Assembly: GCA_018350325.1 (NCBI GenBank)
Contig: JAEVLN010000001.1
Span: 1,911,501-1,975,500 of the forward strand
Direction of reading: 5' to 3'
DNA: 64,000 nucleotides
From: Globodera rostochiensis
Lineage: Eukaryota; Nematoda; Chromadorea; Rhabditida; Heteroderidae
Below are positions 11,801 to 23,284 of this stretch, piece after piece (the first letter of the stretch is position 1; each line of letters opens with the position of its first letter). The translations under genes and the position numbers were made by a program. The notes beneath the pieces are model-generated. The model did no database searches. It saw only the letters and a list, made by a program, of their open reading frames with translations, and had not been told where the DNA came from.

Positions 11801-13480
11801 TTCTTTTTTGTTTTGTTTCCAAATTGTAATTTGCCCAATATTCAACGCTTTTTCAACAACTTTTTTTTGCCCAACAAATTCCCCCCCCCCCCCCCCAATC
11901 AGAGAGAGAGCCGATGAGAGCCTTTTATGCATGTCCCTTTTCCCGCCGCCGCCCGGGGGGGGGGGGGGTGTCGGCAGATCGGAGCCGTTTTCCCAGGCTT
12001 TTTTTGCTGCTGTCCTTCGGGAGAGGTGGGGGGGGGGGGGGGGGGGGGAGGGGGGGGGAGATTGAAACTCAGCAGCCCCCCCCCCCCCCCCCCCCCATTG
12101 ATGTTTTGGTGTCCTGGGAATAAATGGGAAGAAAAATGGACATTGGGGCGCCGGAGGGGGGGGGGGGAATCAATTTACAAAAATACCCCCCCCCCCCGCC
12201 CCTTTGGTCCCCTGCCCCCGGGGCGATCGCCGCCACCGCCGCGCCGCCTAATTTTCATCGGCAAAAATCGGTGCTCGAAATTGCGGGCAAATTGTTTGCC
12301 TAAGGGGAGAGGGGGGGGGGGGGAATGAATGACTAATCGGCGGAGGGAATGGGGAAAATAAATGAATGAATGCTTTTGCTCATAAAATGGTGGGACGGAC
12401 GGACGGGCGGGCGGACGGACAGACGATGGCGGCAAAAGCCATCACATCATACACATAATGATCGATTTCGAGATGAAGAATGAACGAATCGGGTTGCGGG
12501 AATCGAAAACTCAATTCAAAAAAATTGGCATTTGAATGCCACAAATGATCAAATTGTTTGTTTTTGGATTTTAATGCCCGCGTTTTGCTTATGCAAAATT
12601 GAAAAATTCGAGATTTTACTGTCCAGAATTTTTAAGAAGCTTTCAAGGTGAGTTAAATGCCGAATTTAAACTGAGGTCAAAAAAATGCCAATATAAAAAT
12701 GCCGAGTTTTTACTGAGGTCAAAAAAATGCCGCGTTTTTCCCCTCTATAAATTCCCCGTATTCAAAGTATTATAAGCCAAGTGCCGGAGGGGTTTTTTTT
12801 TGTTTTTTAAAAATTCAAATTTCAAGTTCATTAACTTTTATTTTCAATGAAAAATGTGCCATTGTTCGAAAAAGTGAGGGCATTAAGGGGGGGGGGGAAG
12901 TCAGTAGAAGAAATTTGTTGTGAAACGAATTGGAAATGAATGAATGAGCGAATGAATGTGAATTAAGTCGTCGCGTCCGTCGCACCAATTCAATTCATCG
13001 TCGGCGCTAATCAGATTATTATTTTTATTTTTTTTATTATTATTATTATTATTTTATTATTTATGCGAATTATTTTCCGGGGGATTGGCAGCGGGCGGAC
13101 GGACTTACGAATTACGGAAGGACGCGGGCGGAGGATGGAAATGAATGAAAATTGGGATGGGCTGGAAATTGGGCGCATTATTTATTATTTAGTGATGAAG
13201 TTTAGGGGAAGGAAACGGTAATTTCGCCCTGTGGACATAACGCCAAAGGGACGAAAATTTGAATTGACTTTGACATCATTTTAGAAACATTTGCGCACTG
13301 AAAAAGTTGGAATTTGAGTCCCAAAAATTGCTTTAAGCGCAATTTCAATTCAGCGGTTAATTCGCCGACAAAAAAACCCCCCGGGGGAAATAAGTAAACA
13401 GGTTCGCTTAGCAAGTGATAGCGATGCCGACCACCATGCCAATCAAACCAATTCTATGGTCTTCATAGTTAGGGGATGAG
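8891..13480. other. no supported gene; intronic or intergenic low-complexity DNA
   Basis: At 9365-9510 there are four to five degenerate copies of a TGGACAAAGTGCC repeat. At 12600-12740 there are short GAGGTCAAAAAAATGCC repeats. G or C runs of 8-18 bases occur at 10100, 10180, 10610, 10826, 10885, 11881, 11957, 12027, 12078, 12158 and 12310. A TTATTATTATT tract lies near 13035. I looked for zinc-finger-like exons on the minus strand and found none. Confidence 0.5.
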
Positions 13481-13489
13481 GAATGGGGG

Positions 13490-13695
13490 CATTCTTCCGC
13501 CCAATTCTTCCATCATCCTTCCATTCATCCGCCAATTCTTCCACCACCAATTCTTCCACCATTCATCCGCCAATTCTTCCACCATTCATCCGCCAATTCT
13601 TCCATCTCTCTTCCATTCATCCGCCTTCATTCCCGCCATTCATCCTTCCATTCATCCGCTCATTCATTCTTCCATCCCTCTCCATTTCCCCCCCC
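13490..13695. repeat. polypyrimidine repeat (CCATTCATCCGCCAATTCTT)
   Basis: Tandem copies of a 20-27 bp unit containing CATTCATCCGCCAATTCTTC lie on the plus strand, ending in a run of C. It is the pyrimidine-strand counterpart of the GGATGAATGG purine blocks elsewhere in the window. Confidence 0.8.
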
Positions 13696-15654
13696 CCCCC
13701 CTCAATTTCCCAGTTGATGGCCGAGAATGAATGGCTCCTCTGATGAAAGGGATGAAATGAAAATGAATGAATGGATCGCAGAGAAATGGGAAATGGTGGG
13801 AATGGGAAAGACGCAATTTTGGTGCTTCGGGGGACCCGGGGGAGGGGGGGGGGGAGGAAATTCGGAAGAGATTGTTGCGTGATGTGACCGAATTCGGGTC
13901 ATCAATGCAACCGAAATCGATGCAAAAGGAGGAGAAAAAAGTGTGATTTTTTGGGTATTTGATCAGCAGATTTGGGGCTGATCAGACCCCGAACAGAATC
14001 GTGATTCCGATCAGAACTCTCGGGATTAATCCAAAGAATCATCAAAAAGAGTGATCGTAATGTTTCAAAATCGATTACGGTCTTAAGTAAGCAGGGTGAA
14101 AGGCACAGACAAAACATAGACAATGGAAGAAAAAGACCCCTCAGGGGTGTGCCCAAATTTGTGGGGGGATTTGCATAATTTTGTGGGGTTTTGGGGGCGA
14201 AACAAGAAATTGTCGTCTCATCTGTTGTGAGGGGGGGGGGGGGGGGGGGGCAGGGGCAATTGTTTGGGCATAATGAATTGGAATTAGAATTGGATGGGGG
14301 GATGTGTGATGATGAATGAATGCCATTCTGTTGAGAAGAGATGAACATTTGGCCCCCAAGGGGATTTTGGAGGATTTGGGTAAACAATTGCTGTGGGCAC
14401 GGGCTCTAATGGCCTAATTAGGGGGGTTGATGGAAGGGAGGGAAGCAACACGACGGGATTGGGATTATCGCCCGCGGGGGTGGCAAATTTTGGGAAGGTC
14501 AAGAAAGGTCGTAAAGCAGCGACAACTGACACGAGACTGAATAGCTTTGGTCAGAAGGGATCAGAACCTAATTGAGTTTAAAGCAATTTTCAAGACCAAA
14601 TTCCCGGATTTTGACTTGTGCCAATGCCAAAAATTCCAATTTCTATATAAGTCCCGATTTTTGGCTTTTATAATCGCCGTCCCGGTTTAGACCCTTCGAT
14701 CCTCTCGTTCTCTGTCGCTCTCTCATTTTGCTACACTCTCTCTCTCTCCCTCTCCCTCTTTGATGAGCCCTCGGGGGCATTTGCTCATCATCCCCGCCCA
14801 CTTTGCTGCCGCCGCTGCCCCCCCCCTCCCCCCCCCCCCTCATTCCATTCATTTCCTCCCCTCGCCAATTACTTTCCCCGGAGGCGCTTTCGTCAAAAGT
14901 TTACTACGGTACAAGTGGGCGGCGATTTATGAGAGGCTACTAAGGACAAAAGGTACACTAATTGGACAATTGGGCGACAATTTTTGCGGTGCGGAAAAAA
15001 TAAATTCGTTCACAAACACTAAATAAGGAAGGAAGAAGGAATTTAAAAGACGTTTTTTATAATTTTTTTAAAATTTATATTTCTCCAAAAATTAATTTAA
15101 AAATTTTTGAAAACATTTCTATCAAATGGATTAATTTATACCAAAAATAAAATCGGTGTTTATGCTGTCTTAAAGTTGTTTTGGAATGAATGGTCAAAAG
15201 GTGCCAACGATTTTGGCACACACAGCTGGAGGGGGACTAAGCCGGGCACCGCCGCGCACACAAAAGGGCCGGAAGAGAGCGCGAATGGCCTTGCAAATAT
15301 TTATCGCGCGCATTTTGGGGCCGGCGGCACCTTTTGTCCCCGGAGGGCGCATATTTGCCCTCAAATCCCCCCCCCCCACCACCCTTTTCACACTTTCATT
15401 GCTTTCTCCTCCCCCGAGGGGGGGGGGCCCGGCTCGGCGCGGCGACGGGACCGCCTTTCAGAGAATTATTGCCCAGTGACCGGTGTGGGACATATTTTTT
15501 GAAGAATCGAAGACAAAAAAGTGCCCAATCTCTCCAATTGTCCACATTTTTGGTTTTAAAAATCCCCTAAAAATTTAAAAGGTGGAGTTGAACCTTGAAA
15601 CAAACACACGTTTATTGTTGCGTAACGCCAAAACGCCTAGGGACACAAAATGGT

Positions 15655-15905
15655 TTTGGGAGGATAAATGTCTCGGGGTGGGATAAAGTGTCTCGAGGGT
15701 GGGATAAAGTGTCTCGGCGGGTGGGATAAAGTGTCTCGGGTGGGATAAAGTGTCTCGGCGGGTGGGATAAAGTGTCTCGGCGGGTGGGATAAAGTGTCTC
15801 GGGTGGGATAAAGTGTCTCGGCGGGTGGGATAAGGTGTCTCGGGTGGGATAAAGTGTCTCGGAGGTGGGATAAAGTGTCTCGGCGGGTGGGATAAAGTGT
15901 CTCGT
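15655..15905. repeat. minisatellite, 18-22 bp unit (GGGATAAAGTGTCTCGGCGG)
   Basis: About twelve tandem copies of GGGATAAAGTGTCTCG joined by a short linker that is either GGT or GCGGGT. The alternation of the two linkers gives an irregular higher-order pattern. It lies in the presumed large zfh-2 intron. Confidence 0.9.
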
Positions 15906-16325
15906 CTCATCCACTTTTTTTGGGGGGATCAATCGGGAATTGCACACATTCATCCTCTTCCACCATTTATTTATTCCTCCACATTCACACACACAACATA
16001 CCCTTGACGAGGCGTGATGAAGACGAATCATACGCCCCCGCGGCGCTTGTGGTCGGGGGTGAAGAGGAGGACGATGATGGACATTGATGCTGGTTGGCAT
16101 GCTCTGAAGTCGAGGGGGAAGTAAGCGCCTTGCGGGGATGGATTTTTGGAATATCCCTTTAGGGGACAGAGAGAGGAGTTTAACCGGGATCCCGCTGTGA
16201 TTTTGGTGGGCATTGTGAGAAGCAAAATTTTGCACCAGACTCATAATTTTATCGAGCCAAAATCAACAAAATCCCCCCCCCCGCCCGCCGGCCCCAGCCC
16301 CGAGGAGTTCAAGCAGTACACTAAC

Positions 16326-19300
16326 CAACAGCATCCGTCTCGAACGGGCAGCATCCGCAACGGATCAATGCTTGGCCAAGAAATTCGGCCAACGCGTCCG
16401 CCTCCTCGCGCACAGCCATGTTGGCCAAGTGAAGCCGACTGTTCAGGCAATGGTCACGCAGCGACGCAATGCTGTTTGGGGGTGGATGGAGGGGGGACAG
16501 TCAGTCAGTGAGTGATCAGTGCAAAAATAAAATAATTTGCGCGAGAGGGAGGGGGGGGGGGGTGACGATTTTGTTGGAGGGGGGAGAATGAGTCGGTCGG
16601 CGGAAGATGGAGAAAGAATGTGTGACGGATGGACGGGAGGAGTGCGGGGGGGGGGGAGACAGGGGGGGGGGGTGAGGATAAGCCCCCATTAATTTGTGTT
16701 TGTCGTCGTTTGCCCTCCCCCCCCCTGTCCCCCCTACCCCCTACGGTACGACGACGACGACGTCGTCGTTTTGGGGCTGGTGGCCGGTGATGACAGGGGG
16801 GGGGGCGTGAGGGGACAACACTCTGATGGGGGGGGGGCGGGCTTTACGATCACCCCCCCCCCCCCAGCAGCATCCATCCGTCCGTCCGTCCCACCCACCA
16901 CATCCTGTCCATGTCCATCCGCGGAAGGCGGGCGGACGGACGGATGGTTGCACGCGGAATGGCGTATTGTTCTGTTTGTTCTTCCCCCCAAGGCAAGGAT
17001 GCCAAAATGTTCAACCGCCAAAGGAGCAGAAATGTTTTATGCAGCTGATCAGCATTTGCTCTTTTTGTATTTGAACCTGATCCAACCCTTCATATCTTCA
17101 GATCAGTGATCAGATCGGTGTGCAAACACCGACCTGTAGGTAAACTACCTGATCAGTAGTGATCTCAGATCAAATTGTGCCCTGAACACCACCACCACCA
17201 TTTTGGTCATCACCAAAAAACTAATTCACAGCTTACCAGGCGAACACCTCCTCGCACGGCTGACAACGCACCTGCACCGCACTCTTCAGGGAGCCGAGGC
17301 GCGCGAACTGTTCCGATACGCCCAGCACGGCACTGCCCTCGCGCAAATGGTTGATCTATGAATTATAAGCGCGGAACTCAGAAGTGGGAAAATGCTAAAA
17401 TTTACAGACAAAATGTCCCCCAGGTTATAGACAAAATGTCCCACCAGATTTCTAATTTATAGACAAAATGTCCCCCAGAGTTCAAAAATGGCCCCCAGGT
17501 AAAGACAAAATGTCCCCCAGAGTTCAAATTTACAGACAAAATGTCCCCCAGGTTATAGACAAAATGTCCCACCATATTTCAAATTTATAGACAAAATGTC
17601 CCCCAGGTTATAGACAAAATGTCCCCCCAGGGTTCAAATTTATAGACAAATTGCCTTAAGGGATTTGCGTTTTGTTTGCGAAACCTTCCAAAGCGTGTTC
17701 AGTGTGTCACCCAAACCAAGCGCCCAAATCCGTCGGCTCATTAACCGCGCAAATCGTTGTAGGGGATGAGAGGGGCGCCCGGGGGGGGGGAGAGTTTGTG
17801 GAACAAATTAGGGGGGAGGGGGGGGGGGGGCAATTCATTTGGGCGGTGGGCAAAAGGCAAATTTCTAAAACTGCCCCTCCGGGGAAGCGAAGGGTTTGTT
17901 TGATGAGAAATTGCGAGTGGTGCACCCATTTTTGGTTTGAAAATGCTCCTGAGCATCAATTGGAAATTGGCGCACACAAAAGTGACCCATGGAAAGCAGC
18001 AAATGATTTTCAATAAATTTTTTTTGAAATTTTAAAATATTTTTTGCTGAAATTTTTTGGAGCATTTTTAATAAGCCAAACTGACCAGCTGAACCCGTTG
18101 AATGTGCTTATCGGTGCGCGTGTGTAGCTGAAAGTTCGCCTTCAGATTGGTGCTGTACGGACAGAGCAGGCACTGATAAAGCAATTTTCGGTTAAAAAAA
18201 AAAGAATCTCTAACCCCTCCTAAAAAGCGTTTAAATTTTTTTAAAATTTTTTAAACATAAATTTGCCGTCAAAAATGAAAAATTCTAAAATTTTTGAACC
18301 CTAACCCCGTATATACTAAAAGCTACTTCGCTTAAAAATGGACCTGAAAAAATCCGTGAAGCGCTGCGATGTCGCCGTCATGGACCTGTCCACGCTCTTG
18401 CTCCAAATGTGCCTGCATGTCGGCCAGCGAGTCGGCCGAGAAGTTCAAGCAGATCAGGCACTGCAGCATGTTGGACAGCTCGGCACGCAGTGCAATTGTG
18501 CTGTTCGGCATGGCATCCAACCCGCACAATCCGGAATGGCCAAATTGGCCCAACAACAGATGGGAAGAGCCTTTTTTTGGAACATTTTGAGTCCAGAATT
18601 TCGACAAATTGCCATTTGCGTTGCGCGCGCGCGCGTGCGCGGTCTTGGGAAAACTTACCCGAAAGTGACTGCGGCATCTCCTGCACTGCGTGCACATGCT
18701 TGTCGCTCTGCATGTGAATGGACAGGTTGCCCTTGGTGGTGGTGGAATACTTGCACACTTCACATCTGAAGATGAACCAAATTGTCTTCGGCACCGGTTC
18801 TTCCAATTGTCCTTATTTGATTCCAATTGTCCATGTCATTCGTTCTTTTTTTACCCAATTTGTCACATCAATTTATTTGAGCATTTGAATGAATTGCCTG
18901 TACGGTTTGTATCCGCACGAGTACGTCTCGCCACGGGCCAACTTCGGATGTGCCTGATTTTCCAAGCAGAACAAACAAAGCACCTCAAACTCAAAAAAAT
19001 TCCACCCAAAAATATTATTATGCTTTGAAATAAAATTTTAAAAGCCACCCCACCTCCGCGTCCGCATGCTTCTCGCGCATGTGAATCTCCAGCGTTTCCT
19101 GGTATTTGTAGTGCCAATTGCACTTGGGGCACTTCAGCGTCTTTGTGCTGTTCCGTGCCAACAATTGGCCACCACCAATGCCGGCCGTCAATGGCAGCCC
19201 GCTGTTGGCCATGAAGGCGGCGCCCGTGGTGGAATGGCCGAAGGCGGCGCTCAGAAAATCGCCTGGGGGGGGAGACAAAAATTGTTCGGCATATTTTGGC

Positions 19301-19734
19301 ACGTCATAATTCGTGTTTGGCACAGAACAAAAAACGATTCTATTTTTAAGAATTGTGATCAAAAAACCGATCAAGAGTCCATGAGTCCCTTAAAAAAGCG
19401 ATCAAGACTGATCGCGGTCTGGAGTTTTTTGAATTTTCACAAAAGCGGATTGATCACCTGAGGTAAAGAAGTTGGAAGTGAAGTGATCGGCCATTGCGGA
19501 CAAAAAGTGTTGTGCAGGGGGCAGTAGAGGAGTGGGAACAGTTGTGGTGGTGGTGGTGGTGCAACAAGAAGAAGCTGAAGCCGATGATGACGAAGAAGAA
19601 GCAGAAGTTGGAGCAGTGATGACAATTGACGGTGAAGCGGACGAATGGGGCGGAGGATGGTGAGGAAGAACGACGCCGGAGGGGTCGGAGGAGGAGGCGA
19701 CAGAGGATGAAGCTAATAGGTCCGCGGGGGACAT
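16326..19734 (-). CDS. zfh-2: zfh-2/ZFHX-type zinc-finger protein, N-terminal exon cluster
   Basis: Eight exons in consistent phase: 19734-19458, 19262-19054, 18983-18898, 18765-18659, 18570-18344, 18172-18086, 17355-17237 and 16471-16326. The first is a Ser/Thr-rich leader from an ATG at 19734; the frame stays open upstream, so this start is not certain. Then come C2H2 fingers in the order of the ZFHX3/ZFHX4 family: [18 protein letters not shown] with EKH (exon 2), a C-x2-C stretch ending SCGYKPYR (exon 3), [18 protein letters not shown] (exon 4), [12 protein letters not shown], where the second His is absent as I recall for the family (exon 5), [17 protein letters not shown] with TDKH (exon 6), and a finger split between exons 7 and 8. 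Exon 8 begins a further finger ([11 protein letters not shown]) and ends in phase 1. Intron 3 has a GC donor (TACAG|gcaatt). The family consists of large nuclear transcription factors with many zinc fingers and homeodomains; no homeodomain is in this window. Confidence 0.85.
17395..17655. repeat. minisatellite, about 23-bp unit (AGACAAAATGTCCCCCAGG)
   Basis: Nine or so copies of AGACAAAATGTCCCCCAGG, separated by TTAT or by GTTCAAATTTAT. It lies just upstream (minus strand) of the zfh-2 exon starting at 17355, in the intron after the exon ending at 18086. Confidence 0.88.
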
Positions 19735-22440
19735 GCAAAAAAAAAACGGATTTGTTGTGTGTGTGAATTTGTGAATATTCTCGGTGCTCTGCGAATGTGT
19801 GGAGAGTGAACAAATCGGATTTTTCAATTTGTACGGAATTAAGTGGGGGCCTTCCTAATACAACAAATTTGAATGGGGACGGCACAAAAATGTGTGCCGT
19901 CGTCGCCGTAGGGGCAAAGTTTGGCACAATATTTGCTGCCTGAGGGGGGGCAAATTTGACGCGACCCAATCATCCGCCCATCCTTCTGTAGACCCTTCCC
20001 CCCCCCCCCGCTCTCTGGAAATGAATGAATGAAGGAATTTAGCGTCGAAAGGGACGGCGAAAGTGCCGAAATTTGCCGAAATTATGCCGTCGTTGTTAAG
20101 CGCATGGATGGACGGGGGGCGGGGGGAAAGGGCGCCGGCAAATTCGGCCTAATTTGTCGTGAAGAAATTAGATTTGCCCGGAGGGGAGGGGTGGGGGTGA
20201 TTCAGGCGACAGCCAAAAGTTGTTCACAAGTGTGCGGGGGGGGGGGGGGGGGGGAGGCACAGCAGAAGAGGGAGGGGGAGGGGCGGCTGTTGATGATAAA
20301 TTAAGGACGAGAGTGGCGGGAATGAGGCGAATTTGGATGAGCGGAAGCGGGGGGAAAGACGACGGGGACGAGCGCAAAGCGGGGACAATAATAAATGCAA
20401 AATGCGGGGACTTGAATTGAAGCAGTACAAATCCACATATACCTACCTACCTGTACACCTAGAACTTGTGGATGTGCGATTAAACATGAACATGCTACAT
20501 GGTTAGCGCAATGTCGGGGATGAAGAGGACACTGCGGGGACGGGGAAAAAGTAAAATGCGGGGACAGCCCGGACGTCGGGGCCCGGAGGGCTTGAATTAA
20601 ATTTGGCGCCCAAGCAATGAATAAATTTGCAAATGAGTGCCAAACCCCGTCGTCAGCAGGTCGGGAGGGGCGTGGCACATGGCACACGGACAGACCAGCC
20701 GCCGACCGTCTGATTGGATCGGAAGCCGAAGTTTTGCCTGTGCCAAAATTGCCCGGGGGGGGGGGGAGAGCAAATTTTGGTGTTGCCCGAGGGCAAGTGG
20801 ACGACGCGGACACAGAAGAGACATTAAGCGTCCCCCCCCCCCCTCATTTGGCAAAATGTTTTTACACCCCAAAAATAATTTCAAAATGTGCGGCGCCCCC
20901 CTCTGGCGTTGTGTTGCACATTCTGCCAACATTTGCGAAAGAGTTTTGCCGGAATAAACAAATTTGCCACTGAGTCCAAATTATTATAAATTGAGCATTG
21001 GGGGGCGGGGGGGGGGGGGGGGGGTGAAGGCCATTGGGGGGGGGGGGGGGGAGGGGGGGGGGGCTGGAAAATATCGCCAATTTGGCGTCTAATTCCCCGA
21101 ATTTGAGGAGACTGGCGGGGGGGGGGGGGGGGGGGGTGGGGGGGGGGACACCGATCATGGTCGCTTTGGTCTTCCCCCTCCCCCCAAGGGCACTTCTACC
21201 GTAAATGAGAATTGGATGAATGAGAATTGAGAATGACACTTTCTCCCCCAACGATTATGGAATTGAATGGAATGAAATTTGAGAAAAATTGGCTTAATCT
21301 TTCCTCCTCTTTTTTTGTTTGGGCATTAATTTGATGCCAGAGGCATTTTCTTGGCCATCAAATTTTGGTCAATTATTTGGCCACTCAATTTTGATCGTAA
21401 TTTCAAACCGTATGAAAGTTCAGCTCCATGTTTAGGCTTTGGGCTTAATGCTCGGAACAAAATGAGGCCATTTACTTTTCCTGAACCGTGGAATTAGTGG
21501 GGGTGTGCCCGGGGGGGAGGGGGAAATGTTTCACGGCCCAACGCGCTTTTGCGGGGGACCTGGGGCCCCGACCGGCGAACCAGGCCCCCGCGGTGTGGTG
21601 CCAAAATTGTCGGCACATTGGGGGCGGACGTAAATTAAGCGATGGGGTGGCACCAAATAATTTTGGCGGCCTCGGCACTTTGCCCCTTACACCGGAAAAT
21701 GGTCTAAATAATTGTGCAAATCGCCCCCTCCGGCGCAAAATTCTCATTTTGCTGAGCCCTTCGGGGAGGGGGGGGGCACCTTTCCCCCTAAATGACTGTG
21801 GCACTGTTGTCGGCCGGTTGAAAGCGCGCCCGACTGGAAGAATGCCGCGTTTTGAGGCCAATTTGAACTCGGCGCAATTAAACGTCCCCCCTCCCCCCCC
21901 CCCCCCCTCATCACGCATCACAAACAGCCCGAATGGGGAAGCTTACGGTAATTGCAAGAAGAATCGAGAATTTGCGAAAGTTTTACAGTAATTGCTAAAA
22001 ACAACAGTAACCAGTCTGACGGAAATGGTGGATTACTACTGTGCTTGAGAACTCGGCAAATTTCAAGTCTCGAGCATCCCTAAATGAAACGCTGTTCATT
22101 GAAAAGGGGAGAGGAAGGTTACGGTGCTTTTGACCGTATCACCGGTACAATGTGCCAACCGTAACCGGACAAAAAGGCATTTAAATAAATTTATTTAAGT
22201 GGTTGATGGTCACTCAAAATTGATCATTTTATACGCTTTTGAGGTGTCCAATGCGCGCGAATGTCGTTTCGGCGTTTTATGTCGTTAAAAATGCGCCAAT
22301 CTTTCCCCACCCTTTCCCCTCGGGGGTTTTCTCGCTTTTGGGGCGCCGATATCCAATTATGTGTGTGTTTTTTGCTCATCATGCTCATCATCAGCCTGAA
22401 CATCAGCAGCAGCAGAGGTCATCATCATCTTCATCATTGG
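19735..22440. other. no supported gene; G-rich low-complexity DNA
   Basis: This may include the zfh-2 5' end or promoter, but I see no TATA box or initiation signal I would defend. Long G-runs are at 20236-20254, 21010-21060 and 21117-21147, the last two in clusters. On the minus strand at 20600-20760 a frame with CPCAMCHAPP looks slightly finger-like but lacks the second His and a donor. Confidence 0.45.
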
Positions 22441-22614
22441 AATTGGAATGGAATTGGAATTGGTGGGGAAGATCACCCCCCGAAATTTACGGGAATTAGG
22501 GAAACGAGGCGTTAAGCAAAACGGAGGGGGGGGGGGGGGGAAGATGAAACGGTGGAAGAGATGGAACGGCGGGCGGATGATCGGTGTGGAAGAGGAGGTG
22601 AGAAGGTCATCATC

Positions 22615-23125
22615 ATCGGAAGAAGAAGATGATGGTGATGAAGATGAAGAAGTTGATGGTGATAAAGATGAAGAAGATGATGGTGATGAAGATAAAGAAG
22701 ATGATGGTGATGAAGATGAAGATGAAGAAGATGATGGTGATGAAGATGAAGATGAAGAAGATGATGGTGATGAAGATGAAGATGAAGAAGATGATGGTGA
22801 TGAAGATGAAGATGAAGAAGATGATGGTGATGAAGATGAAGATGAAGAAGATGATGGTGATGAAGATGAAGATGAAGAAGATGAGGTGATGAAGATGAAG
22901 AAGTTGATGGTGATAAAGATGAAGAAGATGATGGTGATGAAGATAAAGAAGATGATGGTGATGAAGATGAAGATGAAGAAGATGATGGTGATGAAGATGA
23001 AGATGAAGAAGATGATGGTGATGAAGATGAAGATGAAGAAGATGATGGTGATGAAGATGAAGATGAAGAAGATGATGATGATGGTGATGAAGATGAAGAA
23101 CAAGATGATGATGATGATGAAAATG
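22615..23125. repeat. GATGAA microsatellite with internal duplication
   Basis: A GATGAAGATGAAGAAGATGATG array covers about 500 bp. The block from about 22621 to 22880 is repeated, after a one-codon phase slip at GAGGTGATG, from about 22890 to 23100. It yields long Asp/Glu-, Lys/Met- or Ser-only frames on both strands, which I treat as by-products. A 66-bp unit including CCCGAATGG and CAGAATGGACGGCACACAAT follows twice (23135-23235). Confidence 0.88.
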
Positions 23126-23284
23126 CCCGAATGGGACAGAATGGACGGCACACAATGTTCTCAGTTCCGATCAGAAAACCGAAGATGCCCGAATGGGGCA
23201 GAATGGACGGCACACAATGTTCTCAATCCCGACCAGAAAACCCGCAAAAGCAAAGCAAAGCCTGATCATTTGCATGATCAATAA

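Noticed and set aside
19454..19969. 171-codon minus-strand frame overlapping the zfh-2 leader in another frame
   Set aside because: Its sequence is a frame-shifted shadow of the Ser/Thr-rich leader, which joins the next exon in correct phase in the called frame.
20600..20760. Minus-strand frame with CPCAMCHAPPDLL, first taken as another zfh-2 zinc finger
   Set aside because: The second His is missing, there is no donor after the frame, and it has no match to the family's known finger order.
22448..23284. Reading frames of up to 278 codons on both strands across the GATGAA array
   Set aside because: All frames are open only because the repeat lacks stops. Products are Asp/Glu-, Lys/Met-, Ser-, His/Leu- or Ile/Phe-only, with no start context or splice signals.
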